The position numbers were made by a program, and so were the translations under genes. Below the pieces are notes generated by a model. It had not been told where the DNA came from. It did not search any database and worked only from the letters and a program-made list of their open reading frames with translations. DNA of 64,000 nucleotides. Source: Thamnaconus septentrionalis. Lineage: Eukaryota; Chordata; Actinopteri; Tetraodontiformes; Monacanthidae. Shown here piece after piece: positions 39,206 to 55,560 of this stretch. Every line of letters begins with the position of its first letter. The first letter of the stretch is position 1. The stretch is taken from assembly GCA_009823395.1 (NCBI GenBank), contig CM020513.1, positions 5,687,501-5,751,500 on the forward strand, read 5' to 3'.

Positions 39206-40961
39206 ATGTACACAAAGTACGCAGAGGAGCACAAGGTTCAGGCCCGTAAGCTTGCCAAGGCTCAAGCTCTGGAGCTGAAGAGAGACCTGGAGCGGGAGCG
39301 ACTCACCACTCTGGGGAGGTGAGTCATGTGACTGAGCCGTAGTAGAGACACGAGAGATACTTTTTGTATCATGTTTCAGCCTGTCGCACGACCTTTTCCA
39401 AAAAACTGGAATCATGTTGGAGATCCAGACTCAAGTTTGTTTTCCTCCAATAATTTTATTTTTCGAACTCATCATTCATGAAAATGCAGTGAACCTGATG
39501 GATTTAACGCAACAAGATGCAACCGTGAAGCGAACGTCACCCCGTTCTGTTTGGATCCCCTCCTCTCACCCAGGGAACGAGGGGAATGTGAGCGAGCGCA
39601 GCTGGAGCTGGAGCAGATGGTGAGGGACAAGGAGCGGCGGGTGCTGGAGGGGAGGAGGAAGGCCATCGAGGAAAAGAGGAAGCTGTTGGAGACCCAGGCG
39701 GGCGCCATCGACCTGCCGTTCCACGACGGCAAAGAGGCGGGGGCAAGTGTCGTCGCAGGGGGGGGGGCGTCAGCTGAGCGAGAAACGAGGCTCATCATCC
39801 GAATCATGATGACCAGCCTCATCATCATCCATCATCATCCAGCCAGGCTCTCTTGAACCTCTCGCCTTCTGTCTCCTCCAGGAAATGGCCACGCCGACCC
39901 TCACCCCGCTGACAGAGGTGAGAGGTCGAGCGAGAGAGTGATGCTGCGGTTTTGTTTTTTTGGTTTTCTAGCAGCATTTCATTTTCAAAGAAGCCAAACA
40001 ATGCAAAACTTCTCAACTTCTGTTCTTGTCATGGCGTCGACCCACCACCAGGAGGAGCACTGGAACCGGATGGGAGCCAAGCCAAAGAGGAGGAGCGCGG
40101 CGGTCAAGCCAGTCCAGGGCGACAGGAGGAGGGGTGAGAGGGAGGAGTCACGACGCTCCTCAGAACCTGCGTCGTCTGAAATTAACTTCAGTTTCTCTCT
40201 TTCTCCACTTAACCCTTGGTGACATTTTAGAGAAAATTGCGATACATTTCTGTCGAACATTTCCAGCTTCAGAACTTTCTCTCTCCCCCCTTGCTGTCAG
40301 GTCACCGGCTGCACAAGAAGGGTGAGGGCAAGCCTCTGATGACGTGGAGGAGCCAGAACAGCGACAATTCCTCCGACGACGAGACTGCGCAGAGGAAATC
40401 TGTCCTGTCCTGGGCCCAAGGTACTTATAGTTCCCACTGAGTTCCCACTGCTCGCATTCATCTGGTCAAACTACCAATGGGACCGTTGGAGTCTGGCTCT
40501 TCAAGGCTAGCTAGCTAACAAGGAAAAAAGATCTGTCACTGTCCAATGCGTTTCTCCTCCTTCATTCAGCCACCAGACTGCAGAACATTCCACCGTACGG
40601 CGGCAGCAAACCCTGGACGTGTAAAGGTCCTGAAGGGCAGACGGGCCAGAACAGCGATGACTCGACGGACGACGAGTTTGGCTTGAAGGGAAGCGTCCCG
40701 CCGTGGGCACAAGGTAGCTAGCTATGGTTGAGTCACAGCTAACGGCTAGCTTTAGCAGCGACAACCCTCCTCCTCGTCCGGAGGTCGAGTTAAAAACTAA
40801 AAATCCAACATGCTGTTTGCACTCTTAGCTATAGCTTGCATTCCCGAAATTTATTTTCTCCTCTGCCAGGTCAGAAACTGCAGCAAATGGAGAAGCAGTA
40901 CACCACCCCGACGGAGTTGAACTCCTTCCTTGGGCAGTTGGAGGCACCCAGACATCCCTGA
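39206..40961 (+). CDS. Shortened INCENP-like tandem paralogue
   Basis: Exons 39206-39318, 39574-39742, 39882-39917, 40052-40133, 40301-40420, 40570-40713 and 40870-40961 splice in phase to 251 aa, if the ATG at 39206 is the start. That ATG sits directly behind an acceptor, so an upstream exon probably exists. Residues 1-90 are a Lys/Glu/Arg helix like INCENP's. Then come two copies of an acidic/WAQ module: QNSDNSSDDE...LSWAQ and [10 protein letters not shown]...PPWAQG. The tail KLQQMEKQY...FLGQLEAPRHP aligns to the first half of the INCENP IN-box and stops before the TSS motif. The CEN box is absent. The second intron requires a GC donor (39743) to keep phase. It could be a separate gene, alternative 3' exons of incenp, or a decaying duplicate; open frames and intact splice sites argue against decay. 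Confidence 0.75.
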
Positions 40962-41146
40962 TAATCTTGAGTGAGCTTGATTTGCAATGAAGCGCTTGCT
41001 TTTCTTTTTATCATTGACCTGAATCTGCTTGAAGTTGTCTGACGTAGCTGGGATATTTACCGTCACTGGAGATGAACTGCATTAAACTGAGGCCAATATT
41101 GCAAGATAAAATGCAAGGTATTGTTTTTTTTTAAGAAAAGATGTTT

Positions 41147-41152
41147 AATAAA
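41147..41152 (+). terminator. Poly(A) signal for the INCENP-like gene
   Basis: TTTAATAAA: AATAAA on the plus strand overlaps TTTAAT, which reads ATTAAA on the minus strand, so it could serve both converging genes. Confidence 0.45.
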
Positions 41153-41753
41153 AATGTCCTTAAAATGACAAAATAATAGCACACAACAATTTTTCTCATT
41201 GACACAGAAAATGATGCATTTCGCGCATTGATTTACTGGGATGGCGGCATTTTTCTACAACAGTTTGCTTTTCAAAGGGAGGGAAACTGGTTCAATCTCA
41301 TAAGGTGCTTTTTGCATCACAAGAAGGTCAATTGTTTTGCAGAGAATGTTCCTCAGGAAGTGAAGATTAGTTGTGTGTGTGTGTGTGTTCTCCGGATGAA
41401 CGTAATGCCCTTTAAATCTTGCAGAGATCGGCACTCATTGAACGCCTCAGCGGGATCCGAACCTCTTCCTGTGAGAAACGTGTGTTTGTGGACCCGCAGG
41501 TTCAGACTCGAGCTCTGGTCCCGCAGTGCTAGACCTCTCGGGGCCACCTCCCAAAACCTTAACCAAATTGTAATTTGTAATTAAGCTTTAAAAGTTGTTT
41601 GACAAAAAAGTGGCATTTGAGTGGAGACTCTGTTGCAATTGCAGTTTTACAGGCGTCCAGCGGGTGGCACTGCTGCAAAAAAAACCGACGCAGAACTGAG
41701 AGAACCAGAACAGCAGCTCTCTGGGTCTGCAGACACGTTCTGTGAGCTGCTTG
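41153..41753. other. Convergent 3' region between the INCENP-like gene and best1
   Basis: No exon recognised. Probably includes the best1 3' UTR on the minus strand. Confidence 0.4.
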
Positions 41754-41953
41754 TCACTCCTGCTCCCTCCCACCAGCCACCTTGCTCACGCCCCCGTCCA
41801 CCAAGACGCCCAGCAGGTCCCCTTCGGCCAATGAGATGCCGGAGTCGTTGGGCGAGTTCTGCTGATTGATGGGCTCCTGCTGCTGCGGCGCGGCCGCCGA
41901 GCCCGCCGCCGCCACTGCCATGGCGGCGTTAGACCCTCCGCTACCGCTGGCCC
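41754..41953 (-). other. best1: Open extension of best1 tail in the next frame
   Basis: Minus-strand frame reading ASGSGGSNAAMAVAAAGS, then PINQQNSPNDSGISLAEGDL, to a stop at 41754. It continues naturally from the best1 tail if one base is added in the C-run at about 42030; see findings. Confidence 0.5.
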
Positions 41954-45034
<3,081 letters not shown>

Positions 45035-45804
45035 GGCTCACTCGTCATCCGTCGACTGCGAAGGAACGCGAAGGGAACCGTGAGGACGTCGCCTCCTCAG
45101 GAGGATCATCTCAGCCGGGGACCGTCGAGAAAGCTGGAGGTCAGTCGGCAGGCGGGGAGGGTGGTGGGCAGGCGTGCTACTCACATATCTGCATGTGGGA
45201 GGACGAATAAAACCTCACTTTCAAAAAAAACTTCAAGACTTCCAACTTCCCGAAACACTCGGAGGAGTTCTCCCAGTCGCCCAGAGGTCCGCTGCACCTG
45301 TTGTGAGAATGGCTGGAAAGACCTAGGAGCTCGGCCGTGGTCTTCTTCAGCCTCACCGTCTCAAGAGGGGAGGGGAGGATGATGCTCGGCGGTTTGCTCC
45401 GTGGAGACTGTGGCCCAAAAAAGTGGAGCGGAGGCAGAAGCAGGGAGTAGAGAGGAGAGCCGGGGCACTTGCACACCTCCGGTCACTTGACGTGTTAATC
45501 TGTTTCTGCAACAAAGCTGCATTGTGAGAGTGGCCGCGCTTAATCTGAGGTGCTGCCGCAAATAGAGTTCGGTCAGAGACTCCAGTTGCCGCGTTCACAC
45601 GGCCAATCACGGCTTGAGCTACTTTGACGAACCTTCCCACCTTCGCACACACACTCATACACAGACACCTTCGTGCACACAACTCAGGAAGAAGAAGTTT
45701 CCATTTAAATAATCTGTCTTGGGAAAAAAAAAAAATCAGGTAGCTGAAATGTGTCTCCCTCTGCTGGAAGAAATGTGCACTGCTAAACTTTAACCCTCTT
45801 CGTT

Positions 45805-46118
45805 TTGCTCTTTAGGCCCAATCCTCCCTCCTCAACCTTCTCATCCATCTCTTCCTCCTCTTCCTCCCTCTCCCCTGACCATCTTCCTTCTTCCCCTCAT
45901 CATCTTTCTCCTCCTCCTCTTCATCCACACCCTGACCATCGTCCTCTTCCTCCTCTTCCACCTGCTCCCCTTCCACCTCCCTTCCTCCTCCTGCTCCTCC
46001 TCCTGCCACCTTTGCTCCTCTTCCTCCACACCATCCTCCTTCACTTCCCCTTCCTCCCCCTACTCCTCTTCCTCCTCTTCTGGCTTTACCTCCTCCTCCT
46101 CAGCCCTCAGCTATTTTT
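45805..46118. repeat. (CCT)n-rich polypyrimidine tract
   Basis: Irregular TCCTCCTCTTCC units with strong strand asymmetry over about 310 bp. The ORFs inside are artefacts. Confidence 0.9.
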
Positions 46119-47294
46119 CATGTGTTTATCTGTATTTTTTTTTACAGAGCCGGTGAAACTGTTGTAGATCTTTAAAAAAAAAAAAATCAGGGCAAAGTAC
46201 AGGGAAAAAAAACTCATAAAAATCTGACCTTCGGAATATTAGGCCTTGTTTGGAATGTGAGTGGTGATTATTGAGTTTGCACCTAAGTTGCCCCAGTAAC
46301 AAGACCGGCCTCCGATGTGTTGCGCTGTGCTCATAATCTCCGTGCCCAGCGTGATGCGGCAGGGCGGAGCAAAAAAACAAACTTCCCAGTGTGCGATCGT
46401 GGCCTGAGGAGAGCGGAGGAGAGCTGAGAGATGCTGAGTGACTGAGTAACACACACTGGATCTGTTCACCAGGATTTGTCATCGTAGTTCAGACTGACTC
46501 GTAAATGTCTTCAAAGAAAATCTATTTTTAAAAACAGCAACTTTTAGAATTATATGAAGGCCGTAAACGCTTTGCGTACTCAGGTAAATTTGAATCGTGC
46601 TGAAACAATTCCATTTCCAGGACTTGAGTCTTCAGAATGAGACAGAAGTATTACACGACGCCTAGTCGCCACACGGTGGCACTCTCCGACTCGTTTACAC
46701 ATAATAGTTTGCATAAGTTCAAGTTTGCATAATGTGTATATAGCATATAATGTGTGTATATTGGAAGGAAAGAGTGCACATTAAAATACAAAATGTTTCA
46801 GTTGACATTAGAACAACAGAAGGAACCAGTTTGGTCCTCAACAATTACGATAAGAAATTACAGGAGTTAGGTGGTTGGCTGAATGGATGTTATTGAAAAC
46901 TAAATGCTGAATAATTAATTATGATGTTCAGATAATATAGATCGATAAATAACACGGCTGTTTTTTTTATTCAGTCCTGTGGTAAACATCAATAAAATCA
47001 CATAAAATTTTCCTCAATGCCTCCCCCAACACACACAAATCTTTATTGCATCATGAAAACAGGATGTATTGACACATTGAAGAGCAAGATGATCATAACA
47101 AACATAAGCAATAGGTAAAAACACACACAACAATTCACAAATTATGTCATTTGGTAGAAATAATAAAATTAATTAAATAATAAATGAATAAAAAAACGAA
47201 AATAAAGTAAATGATGTGTGGCATTAAGATCCAAAGTCTTTTAAAAACAGTTTTAGGCAGATGTATTGAGTGGTGATTTATTGTTATTTAACAA

Positions 47295-47295
<1 letters not shown>

Positions 47296-47341
<46 letters not shown>
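47296..47341. repeat. (AC)n microsatellite upstream of kif21
   Basis: About 23 AC units. Confidence 0.96.
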
Positions 47342-47343
<2 letters not shown>

Positions 47344-47399
47344 CAAAGTTTATTTTTGTTTTTCACACCACACCAAAGTCCACAATTAAATCCGCTCGC

Positions 47400-47933
47400 T
47401 GTGACGTAATCGCGCAGGTTGTTCCAGGGAGAGGGCGTGGCTTGCTGACGCATTGCGGCTGCGCCTACAACCTCCTCCCCCAAGCCCCCACCCACACTAC
47501 CTCCACCCCCAAATACTCCTCCCCTCCCCGAGGCGCGCGAGGCACGCATTCGCGTTCGTGCGAACGTGGGTGCACGCGCTCGCCTCGCTCTCACTCGCCG
47601 GGCTCTCTCTCTCTCTCTCTTCCATCCGGGGCCGCGGCTGTGCGGTGCGGTGCGGTGATGCGGGGCCAGTAGACGCGACATGCGGACACGCGGCGCCTTG
47701 GCTCCCCGCTGAGGGGGGACGTTCACGCTCCACGGCCACATTCGCGTTTGTTTTTCCTCTCTCTCTCTCTCTTTTTTTTCTTCCTTTCCCAATTTCGCCT
47801 TTGCTTCAGCAAAGCGGAGCTGAGCCGCTCGGCTGCCACCTAGCGGGGGGAGAAGCGCGGGGGGGGGAAGCGGCCGTTTCGTTTCTTTTCTTTTCTCTCT
47901 GCTTTTTTCCGGATCGATTCTCCACTCGGCATC
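47400..47933 (+). promoter_or_regulatory. CpG-rich promoter and 5' UTR region of kif21
   Basis: Dense CG dinucleotides from about 47400 to 47880 directly before the ATG. Contains pyrimidine runs (CT)n at 47605-47620 and 47758-47780. Typical of a TATA-less CpG-island promoter; start site not determined. Confidence 0.5.
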
Positions 47934-49029
47934 ATGACGTCGGCACAGGATGAGAGCTCAGTCCGCGTGGCGCTCAGGTGAGTAACAACCGTCCCTCCCT
48001 CACCCTTGCTCACCCTCCCCCCCGGCTGCAACAGTAAATGCGTAGTGAGCCATCGGCACCTGTCAGTCAGCGCCGCGGGCCGAGCGAACACCTGCACGCG
48101 GCAGCAGCAGCAGCAGCAGCATCTCATCCATTCTCCTCACTGTCCAGGGATCAGGATCAGATCCATTCCAGCACCTCACTTACTTTAACAAACCAACATA
48201 AAGAGATTCACGCCATCAAACTGCTGATGCAGTTGTTTTTTTGTTTTTTTGGCAGCCCCCTCTATTATCATAATATTTCCAGAAAGATTCCCTAAAACGT
48301 AAACCTGCCCACCGTTGCAGCAGGTGCGCCCTCCTTCGTCTGCTTCTTCTCACTCTTCTCCATCCCCCTGCTGGCATGCATCACTGTGATGAGATCATCT
48401 CTGGACAGACTGGCAGTCCGGCCGGCAGACAAACAAGGCCTCAGTCAGTCTCTGCGGTGGAGGGACGGCCGGTCGATGAAAGAGCGGCTCCGGCTGACAG
48501 TGAGGAGCCGGAGCCGCTCTGAAGCCCGAAGGCTCCAAGCGTTCACGCTCTGAGGGCAAGATGAAGGCTTCACGTGCACCAGCACCACACACGTGTGTGT
48601 GTGTGTGTGAGTCAGTCTGGCTTTTGTGCCCAAGCAGGCCGCAGCAGCGGTGAGGAGGGAACCCTGGATCAGCCTGACCCGGGATCAGCCTGACCCGGGA
48701 TCTGACCCAGGATCAGCCCACTGGGCCGTTCAGGGACCTGCTGTTCTCTGACTTGAAAGGCAGCATTGTTGTCTCTCTCTCCTCCGGATCCACGAGTTCC
48801 CCCCCCACCCCTCCCCTCCATCTTTCCCTCGTGCTCGCTCGCCTTCACGCCGGCGCCCATGTGCAGTTGTTTACGAAGGCGCCTCGCGGTGGTGCGTGTG
48901 TGCGTGTGCGGGGCCACGTTTATCCGGAGAACTTCCTGATTCTGCCGGCCCGCTGGAACCCGGAGGGGGAAACATCCAGATTATTAATTCCAGGAAGAAA
49001 AAAACAAGCAGCTTTTCTCTCGCTGTCAG

Positions 49030-49067
<38 letters not shown>

Positions 49068-49976
49068 GTGTGCGTGATGTCACTGGTGTGAAGTCAAAAC
49101 AGACATTTGGCTCTGACTTGTTGTGCAGAAATCAAACCTTGGCTGCAGTGAGACGCCAGTGTGGATGTTGAGGAGTTTGGAACCAAGACTTTCGACAGTT
49201 TACAGAGAAAATACTCCTTGACAGTTGTGTACTTGTTGTAAAATCAAACCTTTCCTCACATCTGTAGATGATCTGAAATATCCCTGCGTCCATCCAAGAT
49301 GTTCGGCACTGTTTATATCTCCCTCGCCCCTCCGAGACAACTTGAGGTCACGATTTGCGTTTAATTAATCCGTCTCTCTGCGGAACTTCCTGTCGGGATG
49401 AATTGTAATATATGCATGGACGGAAGACCGTAACGTGTCTCAGACACGGAGCCACACAGCTGAAAGAAGGCCCGCTGCCATCCTGAAAGATGACTTGCAC
49501 TTTTATTTTCACTCCCGGCAGGTAAATTCTAGTCAAGCTGCTGACGGCGTCCGGCAGCTCCCCAGGCAGGTGGAGGTTTTTCTTTTTGCTGTTCGGCAAC
49601 TCAGATTTACAAACCCAGAGGCGCACTTTGCTCAAATCTCGCTTTTTTTTGCCTTTGTTTTTCAAACCCGGCCGTCCACAAACATGCGCACGCTGCATTA
49701 CGTAATCCCCCCACCGCCCCTCCCGCCTCGACGCCGCGCCGATGTTTCTGCAGCGGCGTGTTCTGACTGCTGCCACCGCACGTCTCCTGTGCACAACCGG
49801 TTCGGGTTGGGCCTGATAAACACAGGCGGGTCCCCCCTGACCCCCCCCGCACGCTAGCGCGAGAAACGAGGTTGCGTAAAAAGCAGCGGTTTAAGGCCGA
49901 AGCTTTAATCAGTTTTAAGTTGCAGGAGTTACAGGCCGTCCTGTTCTGCAGGACCTCCACACGTCAGCCCTGCAGC

Positions 49977-50010
<34 letters not shown>

Positions 50011-53000
50011 AGCATATAGACCAGGGCTGGGCAGCAAACATTTTGACTGGTGGGGCCACGGTGGGTTCTAAAATGTGACGGAGGGGCCGGAGCAGCGGCA
50101 GATGCATGGAGTGTTTTGGTGATTCGCCTCATAGGAGAAAGAAATCTATCATAGTAGTAGTAGTAGTAAGCGTTAGAACAACACATGTGTCTTTGAAGCC
50201 CCCCCCCCCACCCCCCGGTATTTAGCTCTTTATTGAAATGACTCTTAAAACACTGACACAATGGATGAAATCCAGCTCGACTATTAGCATTAATATCATT
50301 TCTTCAAGTTCGGCAGGCCGGATTAAAAAGCTTAAAGGCCGGCGTATGGCCCCCCGGGGCCATAGTTTGCCAGCGCTTGATATAAACACTCAACACATGC
50401 GCGCTCACGCACTCGCACACGCACACAGAGGGTGTGTGCGGACAAAGAGCTCGCTTGCTGCGCGGCAACGGCGGCGGTTATTTGCACAGCGCCTGCAACA
50501 CATCGCCGCAGCAGTTTGTCCAAAGGGGATGGGGGCGGGGGGGGGGGGGGGGCGGAGCCGGCGACTGAAACCGACACACCTGTCCGCCTGCCACCTGCCA
50601 ATCAAACACAGAGAGGGAGCAGAGGGGCAGTGTGGGTTACTGGAGGAGGAGGAGCAGTGGGGGGTTGCGTCTTACGTTGAACGTCTTTGTCTCCCGGAGC
50701 GGCTCCGAACTTGTTTGTCCCCCCCCTTCCCCCGCGGGGCTCCGGCCGACGCCCGTAATGAAATCAAACGCGCCCCCTAAAGCTCTTAAGGCTCTGGGAT
50801 GTGCAGCCAGCGCTGCAGCGTGAGGAGGCTGAGGCATGCGGGTCAGCCGGGTCGCCTCATTAAAGTGAGCCGGCAGATTAGAGTGGATACCTGCTATTAC
50901 TTAACGACCTGGCCGCTGGTCACATGACTGAGAGGGAACAGCTGACGGTAGGTAGTCGGGGAGGAAGAGGGGGGTCGGGGGGCCGTGATCGCTGTGATCA
51001 CAAGTTGGAATTCTCACAGGTTCTCACAGCCTCAAAAAAGTCTCTCCAAGTCCGATTAGCTTTTTTTTTTTTTTTTTCTCCAACTGGGTCAGAATGTGGC
51101 GGGACCAATCGCCATCCTGTAAAGAGAAAGAGGCGGAGCTACAGCCAGGATTTAGTTGAAGCTGCTCCTGGCTTATAAAGTGTCCATGTCATGATTGGCA
51201 GGATTTGATCACAACTGGACCACATTTAAAAGAAGAGCAAAGAGACGAAGGCCTGGAAGGTTTCTGTCTTTATTTAGTTTGTTGCCAGGATTCTTGCTAA
51301 CTTCACCGACCATGTCAACACAAATCCGATCGGCCCTCTCCATTGTTTACATTTTTTTTTTCAGTGGCCTTTCTTTTGAAAAAAATAAATTGTCTTCTCG
51401 CCCCTAGATTGATATGTGGAAATATACCGCAGATATGATCCTGATATGAGAAACTTTCCAGCCGACGTGATGTCAGGAATGTGGGAGGACTGCGATGTCA
51501 CTGTGATGTCACTGTGATGTCACTGTGATGTCTTTTCTAAGCAGATAAACACATCACAGCAGCAGCGTAACAACAAACATGTTGTAGGATGACACGGCAG
51601 TTGTTGTTGTCTTCTGCTCCTCGCTAGCGGGGCTCGTCGCTACGCTAGTGGCTCTGGGAGCTGGCAGGGGAGCGGTTCAGCTGTGTTGCCCTTGGCATCC
51701 GCAAGCAAACACAAAAAGGCTTCCCGACGGGGTTGGGGGAAAAAAATAACAACAGCAAAAAACTCTGCAGACCTCCAGCTTCTCAGCCAATGAATCAAGC
51801 CACTGCGGTGCTAGCTGCCGAGCTAGCCGCCGAGCTAGCAAGTCTGGAGGAGCAGCCTGGGATAATCCGCCAGGATGCGGCCCGGTGCTGCACAGCTTCA
51901 GAGATCTGATTTTTGTTTTGACCCCGCCCACTTCCGTCTCCTCCTCTGTGGCCGGGGTCGTCCCCCCCCCAGCGAGGCCGCGAGACCCTCCAGTGCTACA
52001 GGCTTTTATCGGCGCTGCCTATTTCCAATGCAGCCTTTAAATAAAAGTCAGTAGGACGGAACTCTGTGTGACGGCCTAGATTAGAACTCGAGGCTGACGT
52101 GGCTCCGCCCCTCGTCCATCAGCTCCTTATTTATCCTGATATTTAGGGTCTGTGTAGTCCGTCAAAGAAACAAAAGTCAAAATCAAATTTTCTGTCAAAT
52201 CTCATGCAGGCATAAAACATTTTATTTTGTTGTTCTGGTGTGTCTCAGGTTTATTTTTAATCTGATTCTGGGCCTTCTGCTTTTTCTTTCATTGGGATTT
52301 TCTCTCTAAAAAAAAAAAATACAACAATTCCTGCCTCAGGTGCAACTCTGTTCGGTTTTCGTGACCTTCTTATTTTTTTCCCCCCTCTTCTTTCTTCGGC
52401 GAACCTGGTTTGCATTCAGCGGCGGCCCGAGGCAGCAAACTCGCACTCGCAACGCGCCACTTTGTCTCTTTCAATGTTAGCCAAGGTGCTAAGGTGCTAG
52501 CTAACGCTCCACCTCCCCCCCCCTGCACGGCAGCTATGAATAACAAGCAGTTTAGCCTGCGGCCGAACAGACGGAAGGTGGAGTTTGGAGAGTTTGGAGC
52601 TGCGAATAGAGCGACACGCTGACCTCGCAGCAGGCTGCCAGGCTGGATTATGTTACAGTGTCAACACCGGAGCTGATGTTGCTGCTGCCACTGCTGCTGC
52701 TGCTGCGCTGCAGTGGAGCCACGGCTGAGAAAACTGTCTGACTGCGAGCTTCAGTCCAGTGCAAAGATTGTAGCCATAAATGACACGGAATGCAAAGAAG
52801 AGAATTTCCTCTTTTATACATATATATATATATTTTTTTTTCAATGCTGTAGCAGTGTTTACTGAAGAAAATGAACAAAATAACAAATTTATTGTTGCTT
52901 ATTTGTCCAATATTGAATTTGAACCCCCCAGGCAGATGCGTCAGGCTGTCAGGTGTTTAAGTGGAGATTTTCTGCTTCTCTTTTAAACCGCAACCGGTCA

Positions 53001-54960
53001 AAGCAGATGGCTCCGCCCTTCAGAGGCGGGTGGGGTCTGCTCCAGGTTTGCTCCCACTGGGGAGTTTTTTCCTGTTTTCCACTGTGGCTTCAGCTGGTGA
53101 CACCTGGTATCAGCTGGTATCAGCTGGTATCAGCTGGATTTCTCTTGGATTCTGCACAGAACGCTTTGAGATGCCTGTGGAAACGATTTGGTGCTTTTGC
53201 AAATAAAAGTTGATTGATTGACTGATTGATTGATTGACTGATTGATTGAAGATGGGTGGGGCAGACTGCCTCCACCAGTGAGACTGAGCTAATCACTCGA
53301 AAGGTCCGTCCTGGTCTCCATGACGACCGTGAGTGAGTTGGAGGTGTGTGTGGGGGGGCGGTTCCTGGAGGGATCCGACACGCATTGGTTCCGATCCAGA
53401 TCTTTTCTCACAGTCGCAGGATGGACAGAAGGACTTTCTAAAAAACCCCTGGCGGCGCCGCTCGGACTGAGGCTGCAGCTTTAGCGGATAGCGGCGTCAC
53501 GCCTAGCATGACGCAGCGGTGGTCTGAGAGGCTATCAGACGCTGAGTTTATTCCTGAGAGCTGATCTTATTACTGGTGGCCCGGCGGCAGGAACACTTTT
53601 TCCAGCGGCCGAGCTGTCATGACAACCAGCCACACCGATCCTGGCCTACTTTCACATTCAGACCCAGAATAGAGGCGCCCAGCCGGGCCACCGACCGCAG
53701 CGCTGCTGCAAGATCTTTGCCTGCCTGCCGTGTGTGTCTCCTCTCTCCGGATGACTCAGCGCATTTTTTTTTCAATATATTTCTTTTCTTATTTTTGCAT
53801 GTGTAGCGATGCGGCAGCCCGACCACACGGGCTGCATGACGCTGCACTCGGCCAGGCAGAAACCATTGGGTGTAATTATGGAGGCCGCACCCCTGCAAAT
53901 ATGTCGCCTACGTCTCCGTCTTTGTGTCTTTTTTTTCACCACCGGTCTGTTTCTTCATCCTTTTTTTCTCCTTTTTTTCATCCTGTTGTCTACTCCGTTC
54001 TGATCCGTGATGTTGTTGTCAGCTCCGCCTCCCGCCTCACAGCTTCAGGGCAGTGTCTGAAAGCGGCCGAGCGCTAAACGTGGAGCGGGGACGCCGCAAA
54101 TAGTTCCTCAGGAGCGTCACAAAATAGCAGCGTTTGCTCAGTGGGACGCCTGCTGGCGGCCGAGGAGCGTAGCGCTGACCTCCAAGCCTGACGCTGCACT
54201 TCAGGAAGAGCCGAAGCTGTTGAAGTGCGACGTCCGCTGGCCTGCTCCTCTTTGGCTTGGATCGTTGTGGGTGTCTGAAGTAAAGCTAGAGGAGTTGACG
54301 GCTTATTTTTTAATTCATCTACTCTTGATTGTTTTTAATCCATGTAGATTTAAAACAGCGGTTTGAGTCCAATTCTTCAGCTCTATTATTGAGTTGTGTT
54401 CGGCCTGGTTGTTGCAAAATGTTGTTGTTTTGCCAAAGAAGATGATAAAAGGGCTAATGATAAAAAGCTGAATGGAGCAGCTGCTTGTTTTCTGGTTGTT
54501 GTTTCATTTTTATTATCCCAAATACCCCAAACAAGAAAGTAGCAAAAGTATTTGGACTGGATAGGATGTGAAAGGTCCCCATATTCATACACACTCACAC
54601 GATAAGTCAGCCTAAAACCTCCTGGAGATCAGCATATTTAGCCCTCTGTTTGTAGCCTCCTGCTAAAACTTGTGCTTCGGTGGCCCTGCCAAGTGTTTTG
54701 ACAGGGGAGAAAAAATAACAGGAAACAAGGTCAGAGGGCGGAGCCAACACCAAGCTGGGTTGTGGGCACTTTCCCGGCAGAAGCATCAGTGCCATTTGTG
54801 ACATCACAAGGGGCTTTTTTCCCCCATCCAGAACTGAGTTTCTTTTGAAAAGTTGATCCAGCGGAAGTAAAATAAGTGCAACTTATTTTAGATAAGTTCA
54901 GTGGTAAGATGGTGACAGACGATTAAAAATATGATGTGAACTTTGCTTAATGTTGGTGAA

Positions 54961-54991
<31 letters not shown>

Positions 54992-55318
54992 ATGGTGATG
55001 ATGATGATGACGGTGGCGGTGATGACATCATCGGAGGGAGCTGCTTCTGGTTGTTGACCAGACACTGGAGCAGCTTGCGTCTCCACACGTCTGCCGCTGT
55101 CAAGGTCGTCAGGCTCTCCGCACAGGTGCCGACCGCAGCTTCGCCACCTGCTGGCCTCTCACGGCACTTTGGCCAATTTGGATTTGATCACTTCAGACGT
55201 TCTGATTGGCCGTCCGGTCGACCGGCGCCGACTGTTTACCCAACCGCCGATGCGCGAACTGATCAGCCCTGAAAAGCTGCAGATGTCAGCTAGCCGCTGT
55301 GCGTGTTGGTTTAGACGC

Positions 55319-55370
<52 letters not shown>

Positions 55371-55498
55371 CTGTCCTCGGTGTTGCCGGCCTGGTGTGTC
55401 AACACTGCACGGTTGAATGACACAGCAGCAGTTCAGACCTGCTGGACTCAGTGGAACCTCCAGGAAATACCTCCACACACACACACGCACACACACAC

Positions 55499-55560
<62 letters not shown>

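Larger units (their letters stand above)
45035..47390. other. Region between best1 and kif21 (head to head)
   Basis: Upstream flank of both genes. It contains a (CCT)n polypyrimidine tract (45805-46118), an AT-rich stretch (46500-47250) and an (AC)n array (47296-47341). Non-coding first exons of best1 may lie just above 45035 but cannot be placed. Confidence 0.4.

Noticed and set aside
46239..46482. Minus-strand ORFs upstream of best1
   Set aside because: Low-complexity edges, no acceptor or donor in phase with best1 and no recognisable domain.
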